From NCBI GenBank assembly GCA_949287835.1, contig CASEHV010000011.1, positions 101,181 to 165,180 of the forward strand: a stretch of DNA of 64,000 nucleotides. Direction: 5' to 3'. The DNA comes from an uncultured Helicobacter sp. Lineage in GTDB: Bacteria > Campylobacterota > Campylobacteria > Campylobacterales > Helicobacteraceae. Of the stretch, positions 8,791-18,002 are shown piece by piece. Under the pieces are notes generated by a model, which had not been told where the DNA came from, searched no databases, and worked only from the letters and a program-made list of their open reading frames with translations. The stretch's first letter is position 1, and each line of letters starts with the position of its first letter. Made by a program: the position numbers and the translations under genes.

Positions 8791-9399
8791 ATGGAAGAGA
8801 AAAAAGAAGTTGTAGAATCTAAGCAAGATTATTATTTTGTCAAAACAGATAATACGCCCAAAAATGCCTTTGATAGCTTTAAGAGGACGTTAAAATCAAC
8901 CGTTGGATTAGACATTCTAAAGGGACTAGGGCTAACTATAAAGGAATTTTGGAGTAAGCCTGTAACGGTGAATTATCCACTAGAAACTCAGCCTCTAAGT
9001 CCTCGCTATCGTGCCGTGCATAATCTACAAAGAATGCTAGAATCTGGCAGTGAACGTTGCATTGGTTGCGGCTTGTGTGAAAAAATCTGCACGAGTAATT
9101 GCATTAGAATCCTAACCCACGAGGGCGATGATGGTAGGAAAAAGATAGATTCTTATACAATAAATCTTGGTCGTTGCATTTACTGCGGATTGTGTGCGGA
9201 GGTTTGCCCAGAGCTTGCCATTGTCATGGGGAATCGCTTTGAGAATGCTAGTCAGCAAAGAGCACATTTTGGATTAAAAGAGGATTTTTTAAAAGACATG
9301 GAAGAGGCTAAATTCCACAATCAAGCCGAGTTTGATGGCTTTGGTAGCATTAGACCTAGTGCCGATAATGAAGTCAAGCAAACGCCACTTGATTATTAG
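8791..9399 (+). CDS. nuoI: NADH-quinone oxidoreductase subunit I
   Basis: Carries two [4Fe-4S] clusters that pass electrons towards the quinone site. Two ferredoxin motifs are visible: Cys90/93/96/100 ([12 protein letters not shown]) and Cys129/132/135/139 ([13 protein letters not shown]). The protein is 202 aa with a soluble N-terminal extension of about 80 residues and a charged C-terminal tail, within the usual range. The start is preceded by AAGGATG. Part of the contiguous nuo operon. Confidence 0.96.
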   Translation: MEEKKEVVESKQDYYFVKTDNTPKNAFDSFKRTLKSTVGLDILKGLGLTIKEFWSKPVTVNYPLETQPLSPRYRAVHNLQRMLESGSERCIGCGLCEKICTSNCIRILTHEGDDGRKKIDSYTINLGRCIYCGLCAEVCPELAIVMGNRFENASQQRAHFGLKEDFLKDMEEAKFHNQAEFDGFGSIRPSADNEVKQTPLDY

Positions 9400-9432
9400 A
9401 TTCCATATTGATTTTTGCAAGGAGCGTTGCTA

Positions 9433-9954
9433 ATGTTTGAGGTCATTGCGTTTTATGTTTTTGCTGCTTTGACACTTTGTGCATTTCTTATTGTCGTTAT
9501 GTCGAATAATATTTTGTATGCACTCAGTGCGCTTGCATTTGGCATGATTTTGGTATCTGGCTTTTTCTTTCTGCTACATGCCGACTTTTTGGGAATCGTG
9601 CAAATCACGGTTTATACAGGAGCAGTAGTCGTTATGTATGCCTTTGGAATGATGTTTTTTGATTTGAATAAAGAAGTCAAAGAGAGATTCCATAATCAAT
9701 TCATAGTATGGCTTATCGTGGCAGTCTTTGCCCTAAGCTTATTTGTCTCTTTTGGCAAGGTTTTCGTGCCAGAGGAAGTAAAGGTTGCTGATATGAGTTT
9801 ATCTGCATTATCGCATCTGTTATTTAAAGACTATATCTTAGGCTTTGGTGCTGTAACAGTCATGCTATTAATGTCTATGATAGCGGGTGTAGCGGTGGGA
9901 GCGCACAAGCCTGAGTTCCCAAAAGATTCTGATAATGAGAAGTTGAGGAAATAG
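9433..9954 (+). CDS. nuoJ: NADH-quinone oxidoreductase subunit J
   Basis: Small membrane subunit of complex I, 173 aa from ATG 9433. I chose this start because GGAG at 9421-9424 sits eight bases upstream; an in-frame TTG at 9415 would put that site inside the gene. Five hydrophobic segments are visible, including the conserved third one (GIVQITVYTGAVVVMYAFGM). The soluble C-terminus is short and charged. Confidence 0.94.
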   Translation: MFEVIAFYVFAALTLCAFLIVVMSNNILYALSALAFGMILVSGFFFLLHADFLGIVQITVYTGAVVVMYAFGMMFFDLNKEVKERFHNQFIVWLIVAVFALSLFVSFGKVFVPEEVKVADMSLSALSHLLFKDYILGFGAVTVMLLMSMIAGVAVGAHKPEFPKDSDNEKLRK

Positions 9955-9984
9955 AATGCGTTTAGAAATACAGGAGAGTTTGTG

Positions 9985-10287
9985 ATGATTACACTGGGGC
10001 ATTATCTGATGTTTAGTGCTATTATGTTTAGCATTGGACTATATGGGATACTTAGACGCAAGAATATCTTGTTATTGCTATTTTCTACCGAGATTATGCT
10101 AAATGCTATTAATGTCGCTTTTGTAGCCATAGGACATTATAGATATGATTTATCTGGGCAGATTGCCGCTTTATTTATTGTGGCTCTAGCTGCAGCCGAG
10201 GTTGCCATAGGACTTGGGCTTGTCTTGCTTTTGTATAGGAAATACAAGACTTTGGATATAGATGAGCTTAGTAATATGCGAGGTTAG
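9985..10287 (+). CDS. nuoK: NADH-quinone oxidoreductase subunit K
   Basis: Small antiporter-like membrane subunit, 100 aa, three hydrophobic segments, with the membrane glutamates expected of the family (STEIMLNAINVAFVA and AAAEVAIGLGLVLLLYR). GTG 9982 is an alternative start, but ATG 9985 is better spaced from AGGAGAG (9972-9978) and matches the usual MI-x-LxHYL beginning. Two bases separate the stop from nuoL. Confidence 0.95.
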   Translation: MITLGHYLMFSAIMFSIGLYGILRRKNILLLLFSTEIMLNAINVAFVAIGHYRYDLSGQIAALFIVALAAAEVAIGLGLVLLLYRKYKTLDIDELSNMRG

Positions 10288-10289
10288 AT

Positions 10290-12167
10290 ATGTATGAATT
10301 TGTAACTACCAATAAAGAGACATTATTTTGTCTTATTATTTTTCTACCTCTTTTAGCCGCGCTAATTGCTGGATTCAATGCTACAAGTAAGCCCATTCGC
10401 TCTGTGGGCTTTTTATGCTCTGTGCTTGTGGCATGTAGCTTTGTGATTTCATGTTTATTTCTTTATATGAGTAGTGTAGATGGCATGAGTTTTCACTTGG
10501 TGCTTTGGGATTTTATTAGCACTTCGCAGTTTCATGTAACCTTCTCATTTATGTTTGATAAAATCAATGCCATTATGATATTTGTCGTTACCTGTGTTTC
10601 TACTATGGTGCATTTCTACTCTATCGGATATATGGAGCATGACAAAGGCTTTAATCGCTTCTTTGCATATCTTGGTGGCTTTGTGTTCTCCATGCTGTTG
10701 CTTGTGTGTGGGGATAATTTGCTGATTTTATTTATAGGCTGGGAGGGCGTTGGGACCTGCTCTTATTTACTGATTGGATTCTGGTATCAAAGGAAAAGTG
10801 CGAATGCTGCCTCTATCGAAGCCTTTGTGATGAATAGAGTTGCTGACTTGGCAATGCTACTTGGAATCTTCCTTGTGTATTCTACCTTTGGTTCTTTGTC
10901 TTACCATGAAATCTTTGAGGCATTGGCAAAGGAGCCGCCTAGCTATACTATCCTTACTTGGATTGCAGTATTATTGTTTATCGGTGCTATGGGGAAATCG
11001 GCACAATTCCCACTACACACATGGCTTGCTAATGCGATGGAGGGACCTACACCTGTATCCGCACTAATCCACGCCGCTACTATGGTAACCGCTGGGGTAT
11101 ATCTCGTCATTCGCCTAGCGCCTATTTATACTAGCGTGGTGGAGGTATCGATGTTTATCGCATGTCTTGGGGCATTTGTAGCCATCTTTGCCTCGCTAAT
11201 GGCTATTGTCAATAGGGATTTAAAGAGAATCATTGCCTACTCTACGCTATCTCAGCTTGGGTATATGTTCGTAGCGGCAGGTCTTGGTGCTTATGGCATT
11301 GCGTTATTTCACCTTTTCACACATGCGTTCTTTAAGTCGCTATTATTCCTTGGTGCAGGGAATGTTATGCATGCCATGAATGATAAGCTAGATATTACGA
11401 AAATGGGGACTTTGTCTAAGAATCTAAAATACACCATGATATTTATGCTTATAGGTTCTTTTGCGCTTTGTGGGATTCCACCATTTGCGGGTTATTTCTC
11501 TAAGGATAAGATTTTAGAGTTGGCATTTGTGCATAACTTTGAGTATTCTATGTGGATATGGGGGGTATTATTATTTGGTGCTTTCTGCACGGCGTTTTAT
11601 AGTTTTAGATTATTTATGCTTGTATTCTTTGGTTCTAAACGACACAAGGAGCACCCACATGAGGCAGGTGCCCTTATGATTCTAGCTATGAGTCCTTTAG
11701 CTGTGTTGGCTGTGATAGCGGGAATGTTTTATGATTCCTTTAGTGAGTTTTTATCTAGCGCACTCATACCTGTGAATATTCATATTGATAATCATATAGC
11801 GTTGATTGCCCTAACTCTAGGTGTGGTTATCGTGGGAATTTTACTAGCGGTATTTATGTATCGCGATGGCTATGGGCAGAAACCAAAAAATATTTTCTAT
11901 AAACTTCTCATAAATGAATATTACATTCCTCAAATTTATAGAATCTGCATAGTTAAGCCCTTTGGATTTATCTCAGATGTCTTCTATCACATTATCGATA
12001 TGGGCATTATTGATAAGATTGTAGATTCCATTGTGAAGTTATTCTTGTTGTTTAGCTATGCACTGCGTCCGTTGCAAAATGGGAATCTAAGCAGTATGCT
12101 AAGGTTTATGACTTTTGGCGTAGTGGTGCTGTTGGTGATAGCCCTATGCTACATATCGATATTATAG
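10290..12167 (+). CDS. nuoL: NADH-quinone oxidoreductase subunit L
   Basis: Distal proton-pumping, Mrp-antiporter-like subunit, 625 aa, normal length. The membrane part contains the conserved stretch IGAMGKSAQFPLHTWLANAM (about residues 231-250) followed by EGPTPVSALIHAATMVTAG, holding the functional Lys and the broken-helix proline. The C-terminal region includes the long lateral amphipathic helix and last TM segment typical of NuoL. GAGG lies just upstream of the ATG. Confidence 0.96.
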   Translation: MYEFVTTNKETLFCLIIFLPLLAALIAGFNATSKPIRSVGFLCSVLVACSFVISCLFLYMSSVDGMSFHLVLWDFISTSQFHVTFSFMFDKINAIMIFVVTCVSTMVHFYSIGYMEHDKGFNRFFAYLGGFVFSMLLLVCGDNLLILFIGWEGVGTCSYLLIGFWYQRKSANAASIEAFVMNRVADLAMLLGIFLVYSTFGSLSYHEIFEALAKEPPSYTILTWIAVLLFIGAMGKSAQFPLHTWLANAMEGPTPVSALIHAATMVTAGVYLVIRLAPIYTSVVEVSMFIACLGAFVAIFASLMAIVNRDLKRIIAYSTLSQLGYMFVAAGLGAYGIALFHLFTHAFFKSLLFLGAGNVMHAMNDKLDITKMGTLSKNLKYTMIFMLIGSFALCGIPPFAGYFSKDKILELAFVHNFEYSMWIWGVLLFGAFCTAFYSFRLFMLVFFGSKRHKEHPHEAGALMILAMSPLAVLAVIAGMFYDSFSEFLSSALIPVNIHIDNHIALIALTLGVVIVGILLAVFMYRDGYGQKPKNIFYKLLINEYYIPQIYRICIVKPFGFISDVFYHIIDMGIIDKIVDSIVKLFLLFSYALRPLQNGNLSSMLRFMTFGVVVLLVIALCYISIL

Positions 12168-12180
12168 GCAAGGAGTAGTT

Positions 12181-13986
12181 GTGGAGTATTTATTGAGTTT
12201 GATTATTGCCTGTCCCCTTGTCGCCTGTCTGTTTGTCTTTCTATTTGATGATGGAGGGGCGAAGAGATTTGGTAGGATAATATCCTTTATAGAGCTAGGA
12301 TTGGTCTTATGGCTATTTTTCATCTATCGCATCGATGTAGCGGAGGTGCAGTTCTTAGATAGATTTGTCCTCATCGAGCCTTTGGGTATTGACTATATCG
12401 TATCCGTTGATGGAATCTCACTTGCCTTAATTATGCTAACTGCCTTTATCATGTTTATAGCTAATATCTATGTGAGGCGGTTAGATGATTCCCGACCTCT
12501 TGTGGTATGCCTTTTATCCCTTGAGGGAATCTTAATGGGATTATTTTTATCGCAAAATGCCCTTATGTTTTATACATTCTGGGAGTTAGCACTGCTTCCT
12601 GTGCTATACATGGTAGGCGTCTGGGGTAGCGGGAAAAAGATTTATATCGGTATGAAATTTTTTGTCTATACCTTTGCCTCTAGCCTTGTAATGCTTATGT
12701 CTATTATTTATATGGGCTATTTGTATTACTCTACTTATGGTATTTTTAGCTTTGATATGTATATGTGGAAAACTCTGAATCTACCGCTATCCACACAGAG
12801 TATTTTATTTTGGGGATTCCTTATTTCCATTGCGGTAAAGATTCCAATCATTCCGCTTCACACATGGCTACCACATATTTATAGTGAGGCACCTGCGCTA
12901 GGTAGCGTTATGCTTTCTGCCTTGCTATCAAAGATGGGGACTTATGCTATGCTAAAGATTTTATTACCGATTTTCCCCGATGCTAGTGTGTCATTTATGC
13001 CTATGGTTACCGTCTTGGCTGTGGTGATGGTGATTTATGCGGGTATCATTGCCTTTAGGCAGAGGGATATTAAAAAGGTGATTGCATATAGTTCCATATC
13101 GCACATGGGTGTCGTTATTTTGGGAATCTTTAGTTTCAATCCAGAGGGCATTAGCGGTGCAGTCTTTATGATGGTAGCACATGGCATTACTAGTGGTGGA
13201 TTATTTTTGTTAGCAGGTATGCTTTTCTATCGTATGAATACTCGCCATATCGATGATTTTGGCGGTATCGCTAGTGTTATGCCACATTACTCTACACTCT
13301 TTGCTGTTGTCATGCTATCTAATGTTGGACTTCCGCTTACTATCGGCTTTGTCGGTGAGTTTTTGTCGCTTTATGGATTTTTCCAGACTTCTGCGATTCT
13401 AACCGCACTTGCGGGGACGACTGTGATTATCTCTGCGTGTTACATGCTATATATGTTTAAGAATATTTTTTATGGTGATGTGATACATGCTTCTATTTTG
13501 AAGCTAAAGGATTTGAATTTTAGAGAATATGCCACGATGATTCCATTGATTGCCGCTATTGTCGCTTTTGGAATCTATCCCAAGGTATTGCTTGAATTTA
13601 TGCAGACTACATCTCAGCAAGTCATCTCTACCATGAATGCTAGAGCCACAGAGGATTCTAGTAAGGAGCATTTCTTAAAGGTGAATAACGGTCTTATTTT
13701 ATCTGTTGATGATTATCTTTTTGAGAATGACGAGCCTTTAGAGGAGGAGATTATAGAGCCTCAGTCATTCAATGATAGAGAAAGACAGAATCTATATTCT
13801 ACAAATTTTATTTATTCTAAGCCTTTGGAGAATAATCTAGGTTTTAGAGATTCTTCACATTCGTTTAGAATGACGGAAAATCAAGATTCCACAGAGGATT
13901 TGCAGAATCAAGATTCTAATCAAAATCAAGATTTACTCTTGTCATCATTGATGGCAACATATCAGGGCAATTTAAGGAGAGCATAA
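12181..13986 (+). CDS. nuoM: NADH-quinone oxidoreductase subunit M, with repeat-derived C-terminal tail
   Basis: Proton-pumping antiporter-like subunit. The GTG start at 12181 follows AAGGAGT. The core (residues 1 to about 490) is a normal NuoM with the conserved PLHTWLPHIYSEAPALGSVM stretch (about residues 222-241). The protein is 601 aa, some 90 longer than the roughly 500 of the family; the extra residues form a soluble C-terminal tail. That tail contains a module A copy (RDSSHSFRMTE) and glutamine/aspartate-rich filler. The tail ends at the TAATG overlap with nuoN, and the last codons carry nuoN's ribosome binding site (AAGGAGA). Confidence 0.94.
   Translation: MEYLLSLIIACPLVACLFVFLFDDGGAKRFGRIISFIELGLVLWLFFIYRIDVAEVQFLDRFVLIEPLGIDYIVSVDGISLALIMLTAFIMFIANIYVRRLDDSRPLVVCLLSLEGILMGLFLSQNALMFYTFWELALLPVLYMVGVWGSGKKIYIGMKFFVYTFASSLVMLMSIIYMGYLYYSTYGIFSFDMYMWKTLNLPLSTQSILFWGFLISIAVKIPIIPLHTWLPHIYSEAPALGSVMLSALLSKMGTYAMLKILLPIFPDASVSFMPMVTVLAVVMVIYAGIIAFRQRDIKKVIAYSSISHMGVVILGIFSFNPEGISGAVFMMVAHGITSGGLFLLAGMLFYRMNTRHIDDFGGIASVMPHYSTLFAVVMLSNVGLPLTIGFVGEFLSLYGFFQTSAILTALAGTTVIISACYMLYMFKNIFYGDVIHASILKLKDLNFREYATMIPLIAAIVAFGIYPKVLLEFMQTTSQQVISTMNARATEDSSKEHFLKVNNGLILSVDDYLFENDEPLEEEIIEPQSFNDRERQNLYSTNFIYSKPLENNLGFRDSSHSFRMTENQDSTEDLQNQDSNQNQDLLLSSLMATYQGNLRRA
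13849..13940 (+). repeat. Module A copy and Asn-Gln-Asp-rich filler in the NuoM tail
   Basis: GATTCTTCACATTCG followed by TTTAGAATGAC (13849-13874) is a module A variant with a spacer of different length, so the end is read as FRMT instead of AQND. It is followed by ENQDS / LQNQDS / NQNQDL, like the filler between modules in other insertions. Confidence 0.75.
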
Positions 13987-15425
13987 TGAGTGGCATTGAT
14001 TCTACATTTTTTTCATATATACATGCGTATATGCCTTCTATTATTCTTGTCATAGGCTCCGTGGTCGTTTTGCTTAGCAATGCCTTTGCGAGTGCTTTTT
14101 CGCGTAGCACAAGTCTTTCACTTTGCGTTGTGTTTATGCTTGCCTCACTGCTTTTCTGCTTAAGCGTCTCTCATCGTAGCTATGTCATTGATATTGTATT
14201 TGCCTCTGAGTGCATTATTTTGATTAGTGCTATTATGCTTATGTTGCTTATATTTTCGCGACATCGCTTTGTGGAGTTTCAGACACCAGAGTTTTATCCG
14301 CTATATCTACTATCTGTGTCTGGGTTTGTATTTATGGTAAATTCTGGTAATCTGCTTACCATATTCTTAGGTCTTGAGGTTGGCAGTCTTCCACTTTGTG
14401 CTATGATGGCATTTAGTCGTAGGATTAATGGCATAGAGGCTAGTATCAAGTATTTTATATCAAGTGCTTTGGCTAGTATGTTCTTCTTGCTTGGAATCTT
14501 ATTTTTCTATATTTATTCTGGTAGCTTTGATATGTCCTCTGCTATTTCGCTATATGCTAGTGGGAATGATAAGGATATATTCCGCATTATTATCTTGTTT
14601 TTCGGCGCAATCTTTATGCTAGGTGGTATTGGATTTAAGATTTCGCTAGTGCCATGGCATAGCTGGATGCCTGATATTTATGAGGGGAGCAATCCTGTCT
14701 TAGCGGGTTATATTTCTATCGTGCCAAAGATTGCGGGATTCGCTGTTTTTGCGGGAATCTTTGGCGATTTATTTAAGGATAATGTGAGGGGCTATGTAGA
14801 GGATTTGATACGAGCATTAATCTTTATTAGCATTACTGTGCCAAACATTGCGGCACTTTTGCAGAAGGATTTAAAGCGAATGTTAGCCTTTAGCTCTATT
14901 TCGCATTCTGGTTTTGCCCTTGCGTGTATATATCTTGGCAGTGTGAATACGCTTATATTCTATTGGGTGCTATTTATGATTACAAATATCGGTGCTTTCG
15001 GATTGCTTTGGGCAAATAAACCTAGCAATTTTGAGGCAAGGTATAATTATTCCTTCGATAAATTCTATGGCTTTGGGAAAAATAATCCTATCATGGCATT
15101 AGGCATTGCATTTTTCATGATTTCCCTTGCTGGAATCCCGCCTTTTAGTATGTTTTGGGGCAAGATTTTTATTATTAGCGTAGCACTTGATAGGCATGAG
15201 ATAGCCCTAGCTTTTGTAATGATTATTAATAGTGCCATTGCGGTTTGCTATTATTTTAAACCTATCATTGCTATGTTTTTCAATGCTTCACTTCATAAGC
15301 AACATTATGAAGACAATGCTACACTGCTAATCAAAACCGTTACGTTTTTAACGCTTATATTAAGTGCTGGAGGTGTATTTGTCGTGTCGTATTTATTTGA
15401 TTTTATAGGATTGTTTGATGTGTAG
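13986..15425 (+). CDS. nuoN: NADH-quinone oxidoreductase subunit N
   Basis: Third antiporter-like membrane subunit, 479 aa, with about 13-14 hydrophobic segments. Conserved motifs are GIGFKISLVPWHSWMPDIYE (about residues 214-233, with the functional Lys) and KDLKRMLAFSSISHSGFALA (about 294-313). Its ATG overlaps the nuoM stop by one base, implying translational coupling. It ends the complex I genes; murA follows after 15 bases, presumably on the same transcript. Confidence 0.95.
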   Translation: MSGIDSTFFSYIHAYMPSIILVIGSVVVLLSNAFASAFSRSTSLSLCVVFMLASLLFCLSVSHRSYVIDIVFASECIILISAIMLMLLIFSRHRFVEFQTPEFYPLYLLSVSGFVFMVNSGNLLTIFLGLEVGSLPLCAMMAFSRRINGIEASIKYFISSALASMFFLLGILFFYIYSGSFDMSSAISLYASGNDKDIFRIIILFFGAIFMLGGIGFKISLVPWHSWMPDIYEGSNPVLAGYISIVPKIAGFAVFAGIFGDLFKDNVRGYVEDLIRALIFISITVPNIAALLQKDLKRMLAFSSISHSGFALACIYLGSVNTLIFYWVLFMITNIGAFGLLWANKPSNFEARYNYSFDKFYGFGKNNPIMALGIAFFMISLAGIPPFSMFWGKIFIISVALDRHEIALAFVMIINSAIAVCYYFKPIIAMFFNASLHKQHYEDNATLLIKTVTFLTLILSAGGVFVVSYLFDFIGLFDV

Positions 15426-15440
15426 AGACTCGAGGTTATC

Positions 15441-16703
15441 ATGGATTATTTAGAGGTGCAGGGCGGACATAGTCTAAGTGGCGAGGTGGAAATATCTGGG
15501 GCTAAAAACTCCGCTTTATCACTTCTTGCTCTTTCTTTAATATCTAAGGGAGATTTTTGTCTTAAAAATATTCCAAATGTAGCAGATATTAGGACATTTA
15601 TTAATCTCCTTAGTATGCTTGGTGCAGATGTGAAACATGAGGGTAATACCTGCACAATCAACACTAGCTCTATCAAAAGCACTAAGGCAGTCTATGATAT
15701 AGTTAGGAAAATGAGGGCATCAATACTTGTTCTAGGAGGACTTCTTAGTCGCTTTGGACACTGTGAGGTAAGTTTGCCTGGTGGCTGCGCTATTGGTGCT
15801 AGACCTGTTGATTTGCATATAAAAGCTATGCGTTCTCTTGGGGCAGATGTAGAGGTATATGGTGGATATATCGTTGCAAATGCTAAGGATTCTCTAGTTG
15901 GCAGTGATATTGTGTTTGATAAAATTACCGTTACAGGCACAAGTAATGCGCTAATGGCAGCGGCACTAGCTAAGGGTCGCACAAAGATTATAAATGCTGC
16001 AAAAGAGCCAGAAGTGGTTCAGCTTATGGAAGCACTGCGAGATAGTGGATTAAGTATTAGCGGCATAGGTAGCAGTGAGATTGAGATTGAGGGTAGTGCA
16101 GGGGAGTTACTTAGCTTTGCCCCTATATCTGTGATTCCAGATAGGATAGAGGCGGGGACTTATCTTTGTGCGGGTGCTATTACAAACTCATCTATTTGTA
16201 TTAAAAATATTATTTATGAACATATAGATTCCATAGTTGCTAAGTTAAAAGAAATAGGCTTTGGTTTTGAGTATTATGATTCTAAATTATGTATTTTACC
16301 TGCTAGGAATCTAAATCCTTTTAGAATCACGACCACAGAATATCCCGGATTCCCCACAGATATGCAGGCGCAATTCATGGCATTAAGCACTCAGTGCAAG
16401 GGTGCTAGTTTTATCAAAGAGACATTATTTGAAAATCGCTTTATGCACGTAAATGAATTGCAACGATTAGGGGCGAATATTGCTATCGATGGCAATATAG
16501 CACAGATTGAGGGTGGCGGCGAATTGATTGGCGCAGATGTTATGGCTACGGATTTACGTGCATCATCGGCATTAGTCTTAGCTTCCCTTGTTGCTAGGGG
16601 TGTTAGTAGGATACATAGAATCTATCATTTAGATAGGGGCTATGAGAGATTAGAGGAGAAGCTTAGCTCTCTTGGTGCGTATGTCAAGAGGCTAAAGGAA
16701 TGA
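15441..16703 (+). CDS. murA: UDP-N-acetylglucosamine 1-carboxyvinyltransferase (MurA)
   Basis: Cytoplasmic enzyme that transfers enolpyruvate from PEP to UDP-GlcNAc, the first committed step of peptidoglycan synthesis. The protein is 420 aa, full length. The active-site loop [14 protein letters not shown] has the PEP-reactive, fosfomycin-targeted cysteine at Cys116, and the N-terminal SGAKNS motif contains the conserved Lys22. A GAGG site precedes the ATG. Confidence 0.97.
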   Translation: MDYLEVQGGHSLSGEVEISGAKNSALSLLALSLISKGDFCLKNIPNVADIRTFINLLSMLGADVKHEGNTCTINTSSIKSTKAVYDIVRKMRASILVLGGLLSRFGHCEVSLPGGCAIGARPVDLHIKAMRSLGADVEVYGGYIVANAKDSLVGSDIVFDKITVTGTSNALMAAALAKGRTKIINAAKEPEVVQLMEALRDSGLSISGIGSSEIEIEGSAGELLSFAPISVIPDRIEAGTYLCAGAITNSSICIKNIIYEHIDSIVAKLKEIGFGFEYYDSKLCILPARNLNPFRITTTEYPGFPTDMQAQFMALSTQCKGASFIKETLFENRFMHVNELQRLGANIAIDGNIAQIEGGGELIGADVMATDLRASSALVLASLVARGVSRIHRIYHLDRGYERLEEKLSSLGAYVKRLKE

Positions 16704-16746
16704 AAATAGTGTAAAATTATATTTTATTTTTCTTTGAAGGATGCAG

Positions 16747-17313
16747 ATGACTATTGAAATGGGTGATTTGAAAAAGGGCTTAAAAATACAAATTGATGGG
16801 ATTCCATATAGGGTTGTTGAGTATCAGCATGTAAAACCAGGTAAGGGACCTGCGTTTGTGAGAGTGAAGATTAAGAGTTTTTTAGATGGCAAGGTTATCG
16901 AGAAAACATTTCATGCAGGCGATAAATGTGAAACTCCAAATATCATTGAGAAAAGTATGCAGTATTTATATCATGACGGTGAGATGTATCAATTTATGGA
17001 TACAGAGAGCTATGAGCAGGTTGGCTTGAGTGATGAGCAAGTTGGCGAAAATGCAAAGTGGCTACTTGATAGCATGGTTGTAAATGTTTTGTTGTTCAAT
17101 GACAGAGCTATATCCATTAGTGTGCCACAGATTGTTGAGTTAAAAATAGTGGAAACTCCTCCGAATTTTAAGGGTGATACTTCAAGTGCGGGTAAAAAAC
17201 CAGCAAAACTAGAAACTGGTGCGACTGTGCAGATTCCATTCCATGTATTAGAGGGTGAAGTTATTCGTGTTAATACTGAGACAGGGGAATATGTGGAGAA
17301 AGTAAAATCGTAA
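16747..17313 (+). CDS. efp: Elongation factor P
   Basis: Relieves ribosome stalling at polyproline stretches. The three-domain OB-fold protein is full length (188 aa). I prefer ATG 16747 over ATG 16741 because GAAGG ends at 16740, six bases before the former. The modification loop reads KPGKGPAFV with the conserved lysine at position 33, the site of beta-lysylation in enterobacteria; no epmA/epmB is visible here. Confidence 0.95.
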   Translation: MTIEMGDLKKGLKIQIDGIPYRVVEYQHVKPGKGPAFVRVKIKSFLDGKVIEKTFHAGDKCETPNIIEKSMQYLYHDGEMYQFMDTESYEQVGLSDEQVGENAKWLLDSMVVNVLLFNDRAISISVPQIVELKIVETPPNFKGDTSSAGKKPAKLETGATVQIPFHVLEGEVIRVNTETGEYVEKVKS

Positions 17314-17325
17314 TAATATTAGTGC

Positions 17326-17331
17326 TATACT
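17326..17331 (+). promoter_or_regulatory. Candidate -10 element for the ABC permease gene
   Basis: TATACT lies 23 bases before the ATG at 17355 in the 41-base gap after efp; GAGGGAT is the ribosome binding site between them. Helicobacter sigma-80 promoters mainly need the -10 hexamer; no clear -35 is seen. Confidence 0.4.
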
Positions 17332-17354
17332 TGTGAAAATTATGAGGGATTTTC

Positions 17355-18002
17355 ATGGATATAGATTTTATAATAAATATTTTTCCATTATTCAAAAAAG
17401 CGTTTTTATTAACATTGGAAATATCGATAATAGGAATTTCCCTATCTATCATCTTCGGGTTTATCATATCTCTTTTAGTATTTTATAAGGTGCCGTATTT
17501 ATGCGTTTTATCAAGAATATTTATCGAGATTTCACGTAATACGCCGCTTATTATTCAGCTTTTCTTTCTGTATTTTGGATTGTCATATTGGATAAAGTTG
17601 CCAAATTTTTGGTGTGGCGTTATAGGCGTAGCATTTCTTGGCTCTAGCTATATGGCAGAATCTTTTAGGCTAGGATTTGCAGAGATAAAAAAGATTCACA
17701 TAGAATCTGCTCTTGCGTTAGGATTTAGCAAAATAGCCATTTTTCGACATATTATTTTTCCGCAAAGCATAGGAATATCCATGCCGCATATCTGTGCAAA
17801 TGTGCTATTTTTGATAAAAGAGACCTCCATAGTCGGCGTTATAGCACTAGAGGATTTAATGTCTTTTACGAAAAATATCATATCTATATATGGGCATACA
17901 AATGAGGCTTTACTTATGATTGTAGTGGCGTATTTGATTATATTGCTACCACTTAGCATTATGTTTTATTATTTAGAAAAGATTTATAGTAGGTATTTGT
18001 AA
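17355..18002 (+). CDS. Amino-acid ABC transporter permease, HisM/GlnP family (orphan)
   Basis: Inner-membrane permease of a polar-amino-acid ABC importer, 215 aa, about five hydrophobic segments. The EAA loop that docks on the ATPase is clear (ESALALGFSKIAIFRHIIFP), as is the N-terminal signature SRNTPLIIQLFFLYFGL. Neither the ATP-binding nor the substrate-binding subunit gene is beside it, so partners must be elsewhere or the gene is a remnant. Its 3' end overlaps the convergent symporter gene by 30 bases. Substrate cannot be read from sequence. Confidence 0.88.
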   Translation: MDIDFIINIFPLFKKAFLLTLEISIIGISLSIIFGFIISLLVFYKVPYLCVLSRIFIEISRNTPLIIQLFFLYFGLSYWIKLPNFWCGVIGVAFLGSSYMAESFRLGFAEIKKIHIESALALGFSKIAIFRHIIFPQSIGISMPHICANVLFLIKETSIVGVIALEDLMSFTKNIISIYGHTNEALLMIVVAYLIILLPLSIMFYYLEKIYSRYL

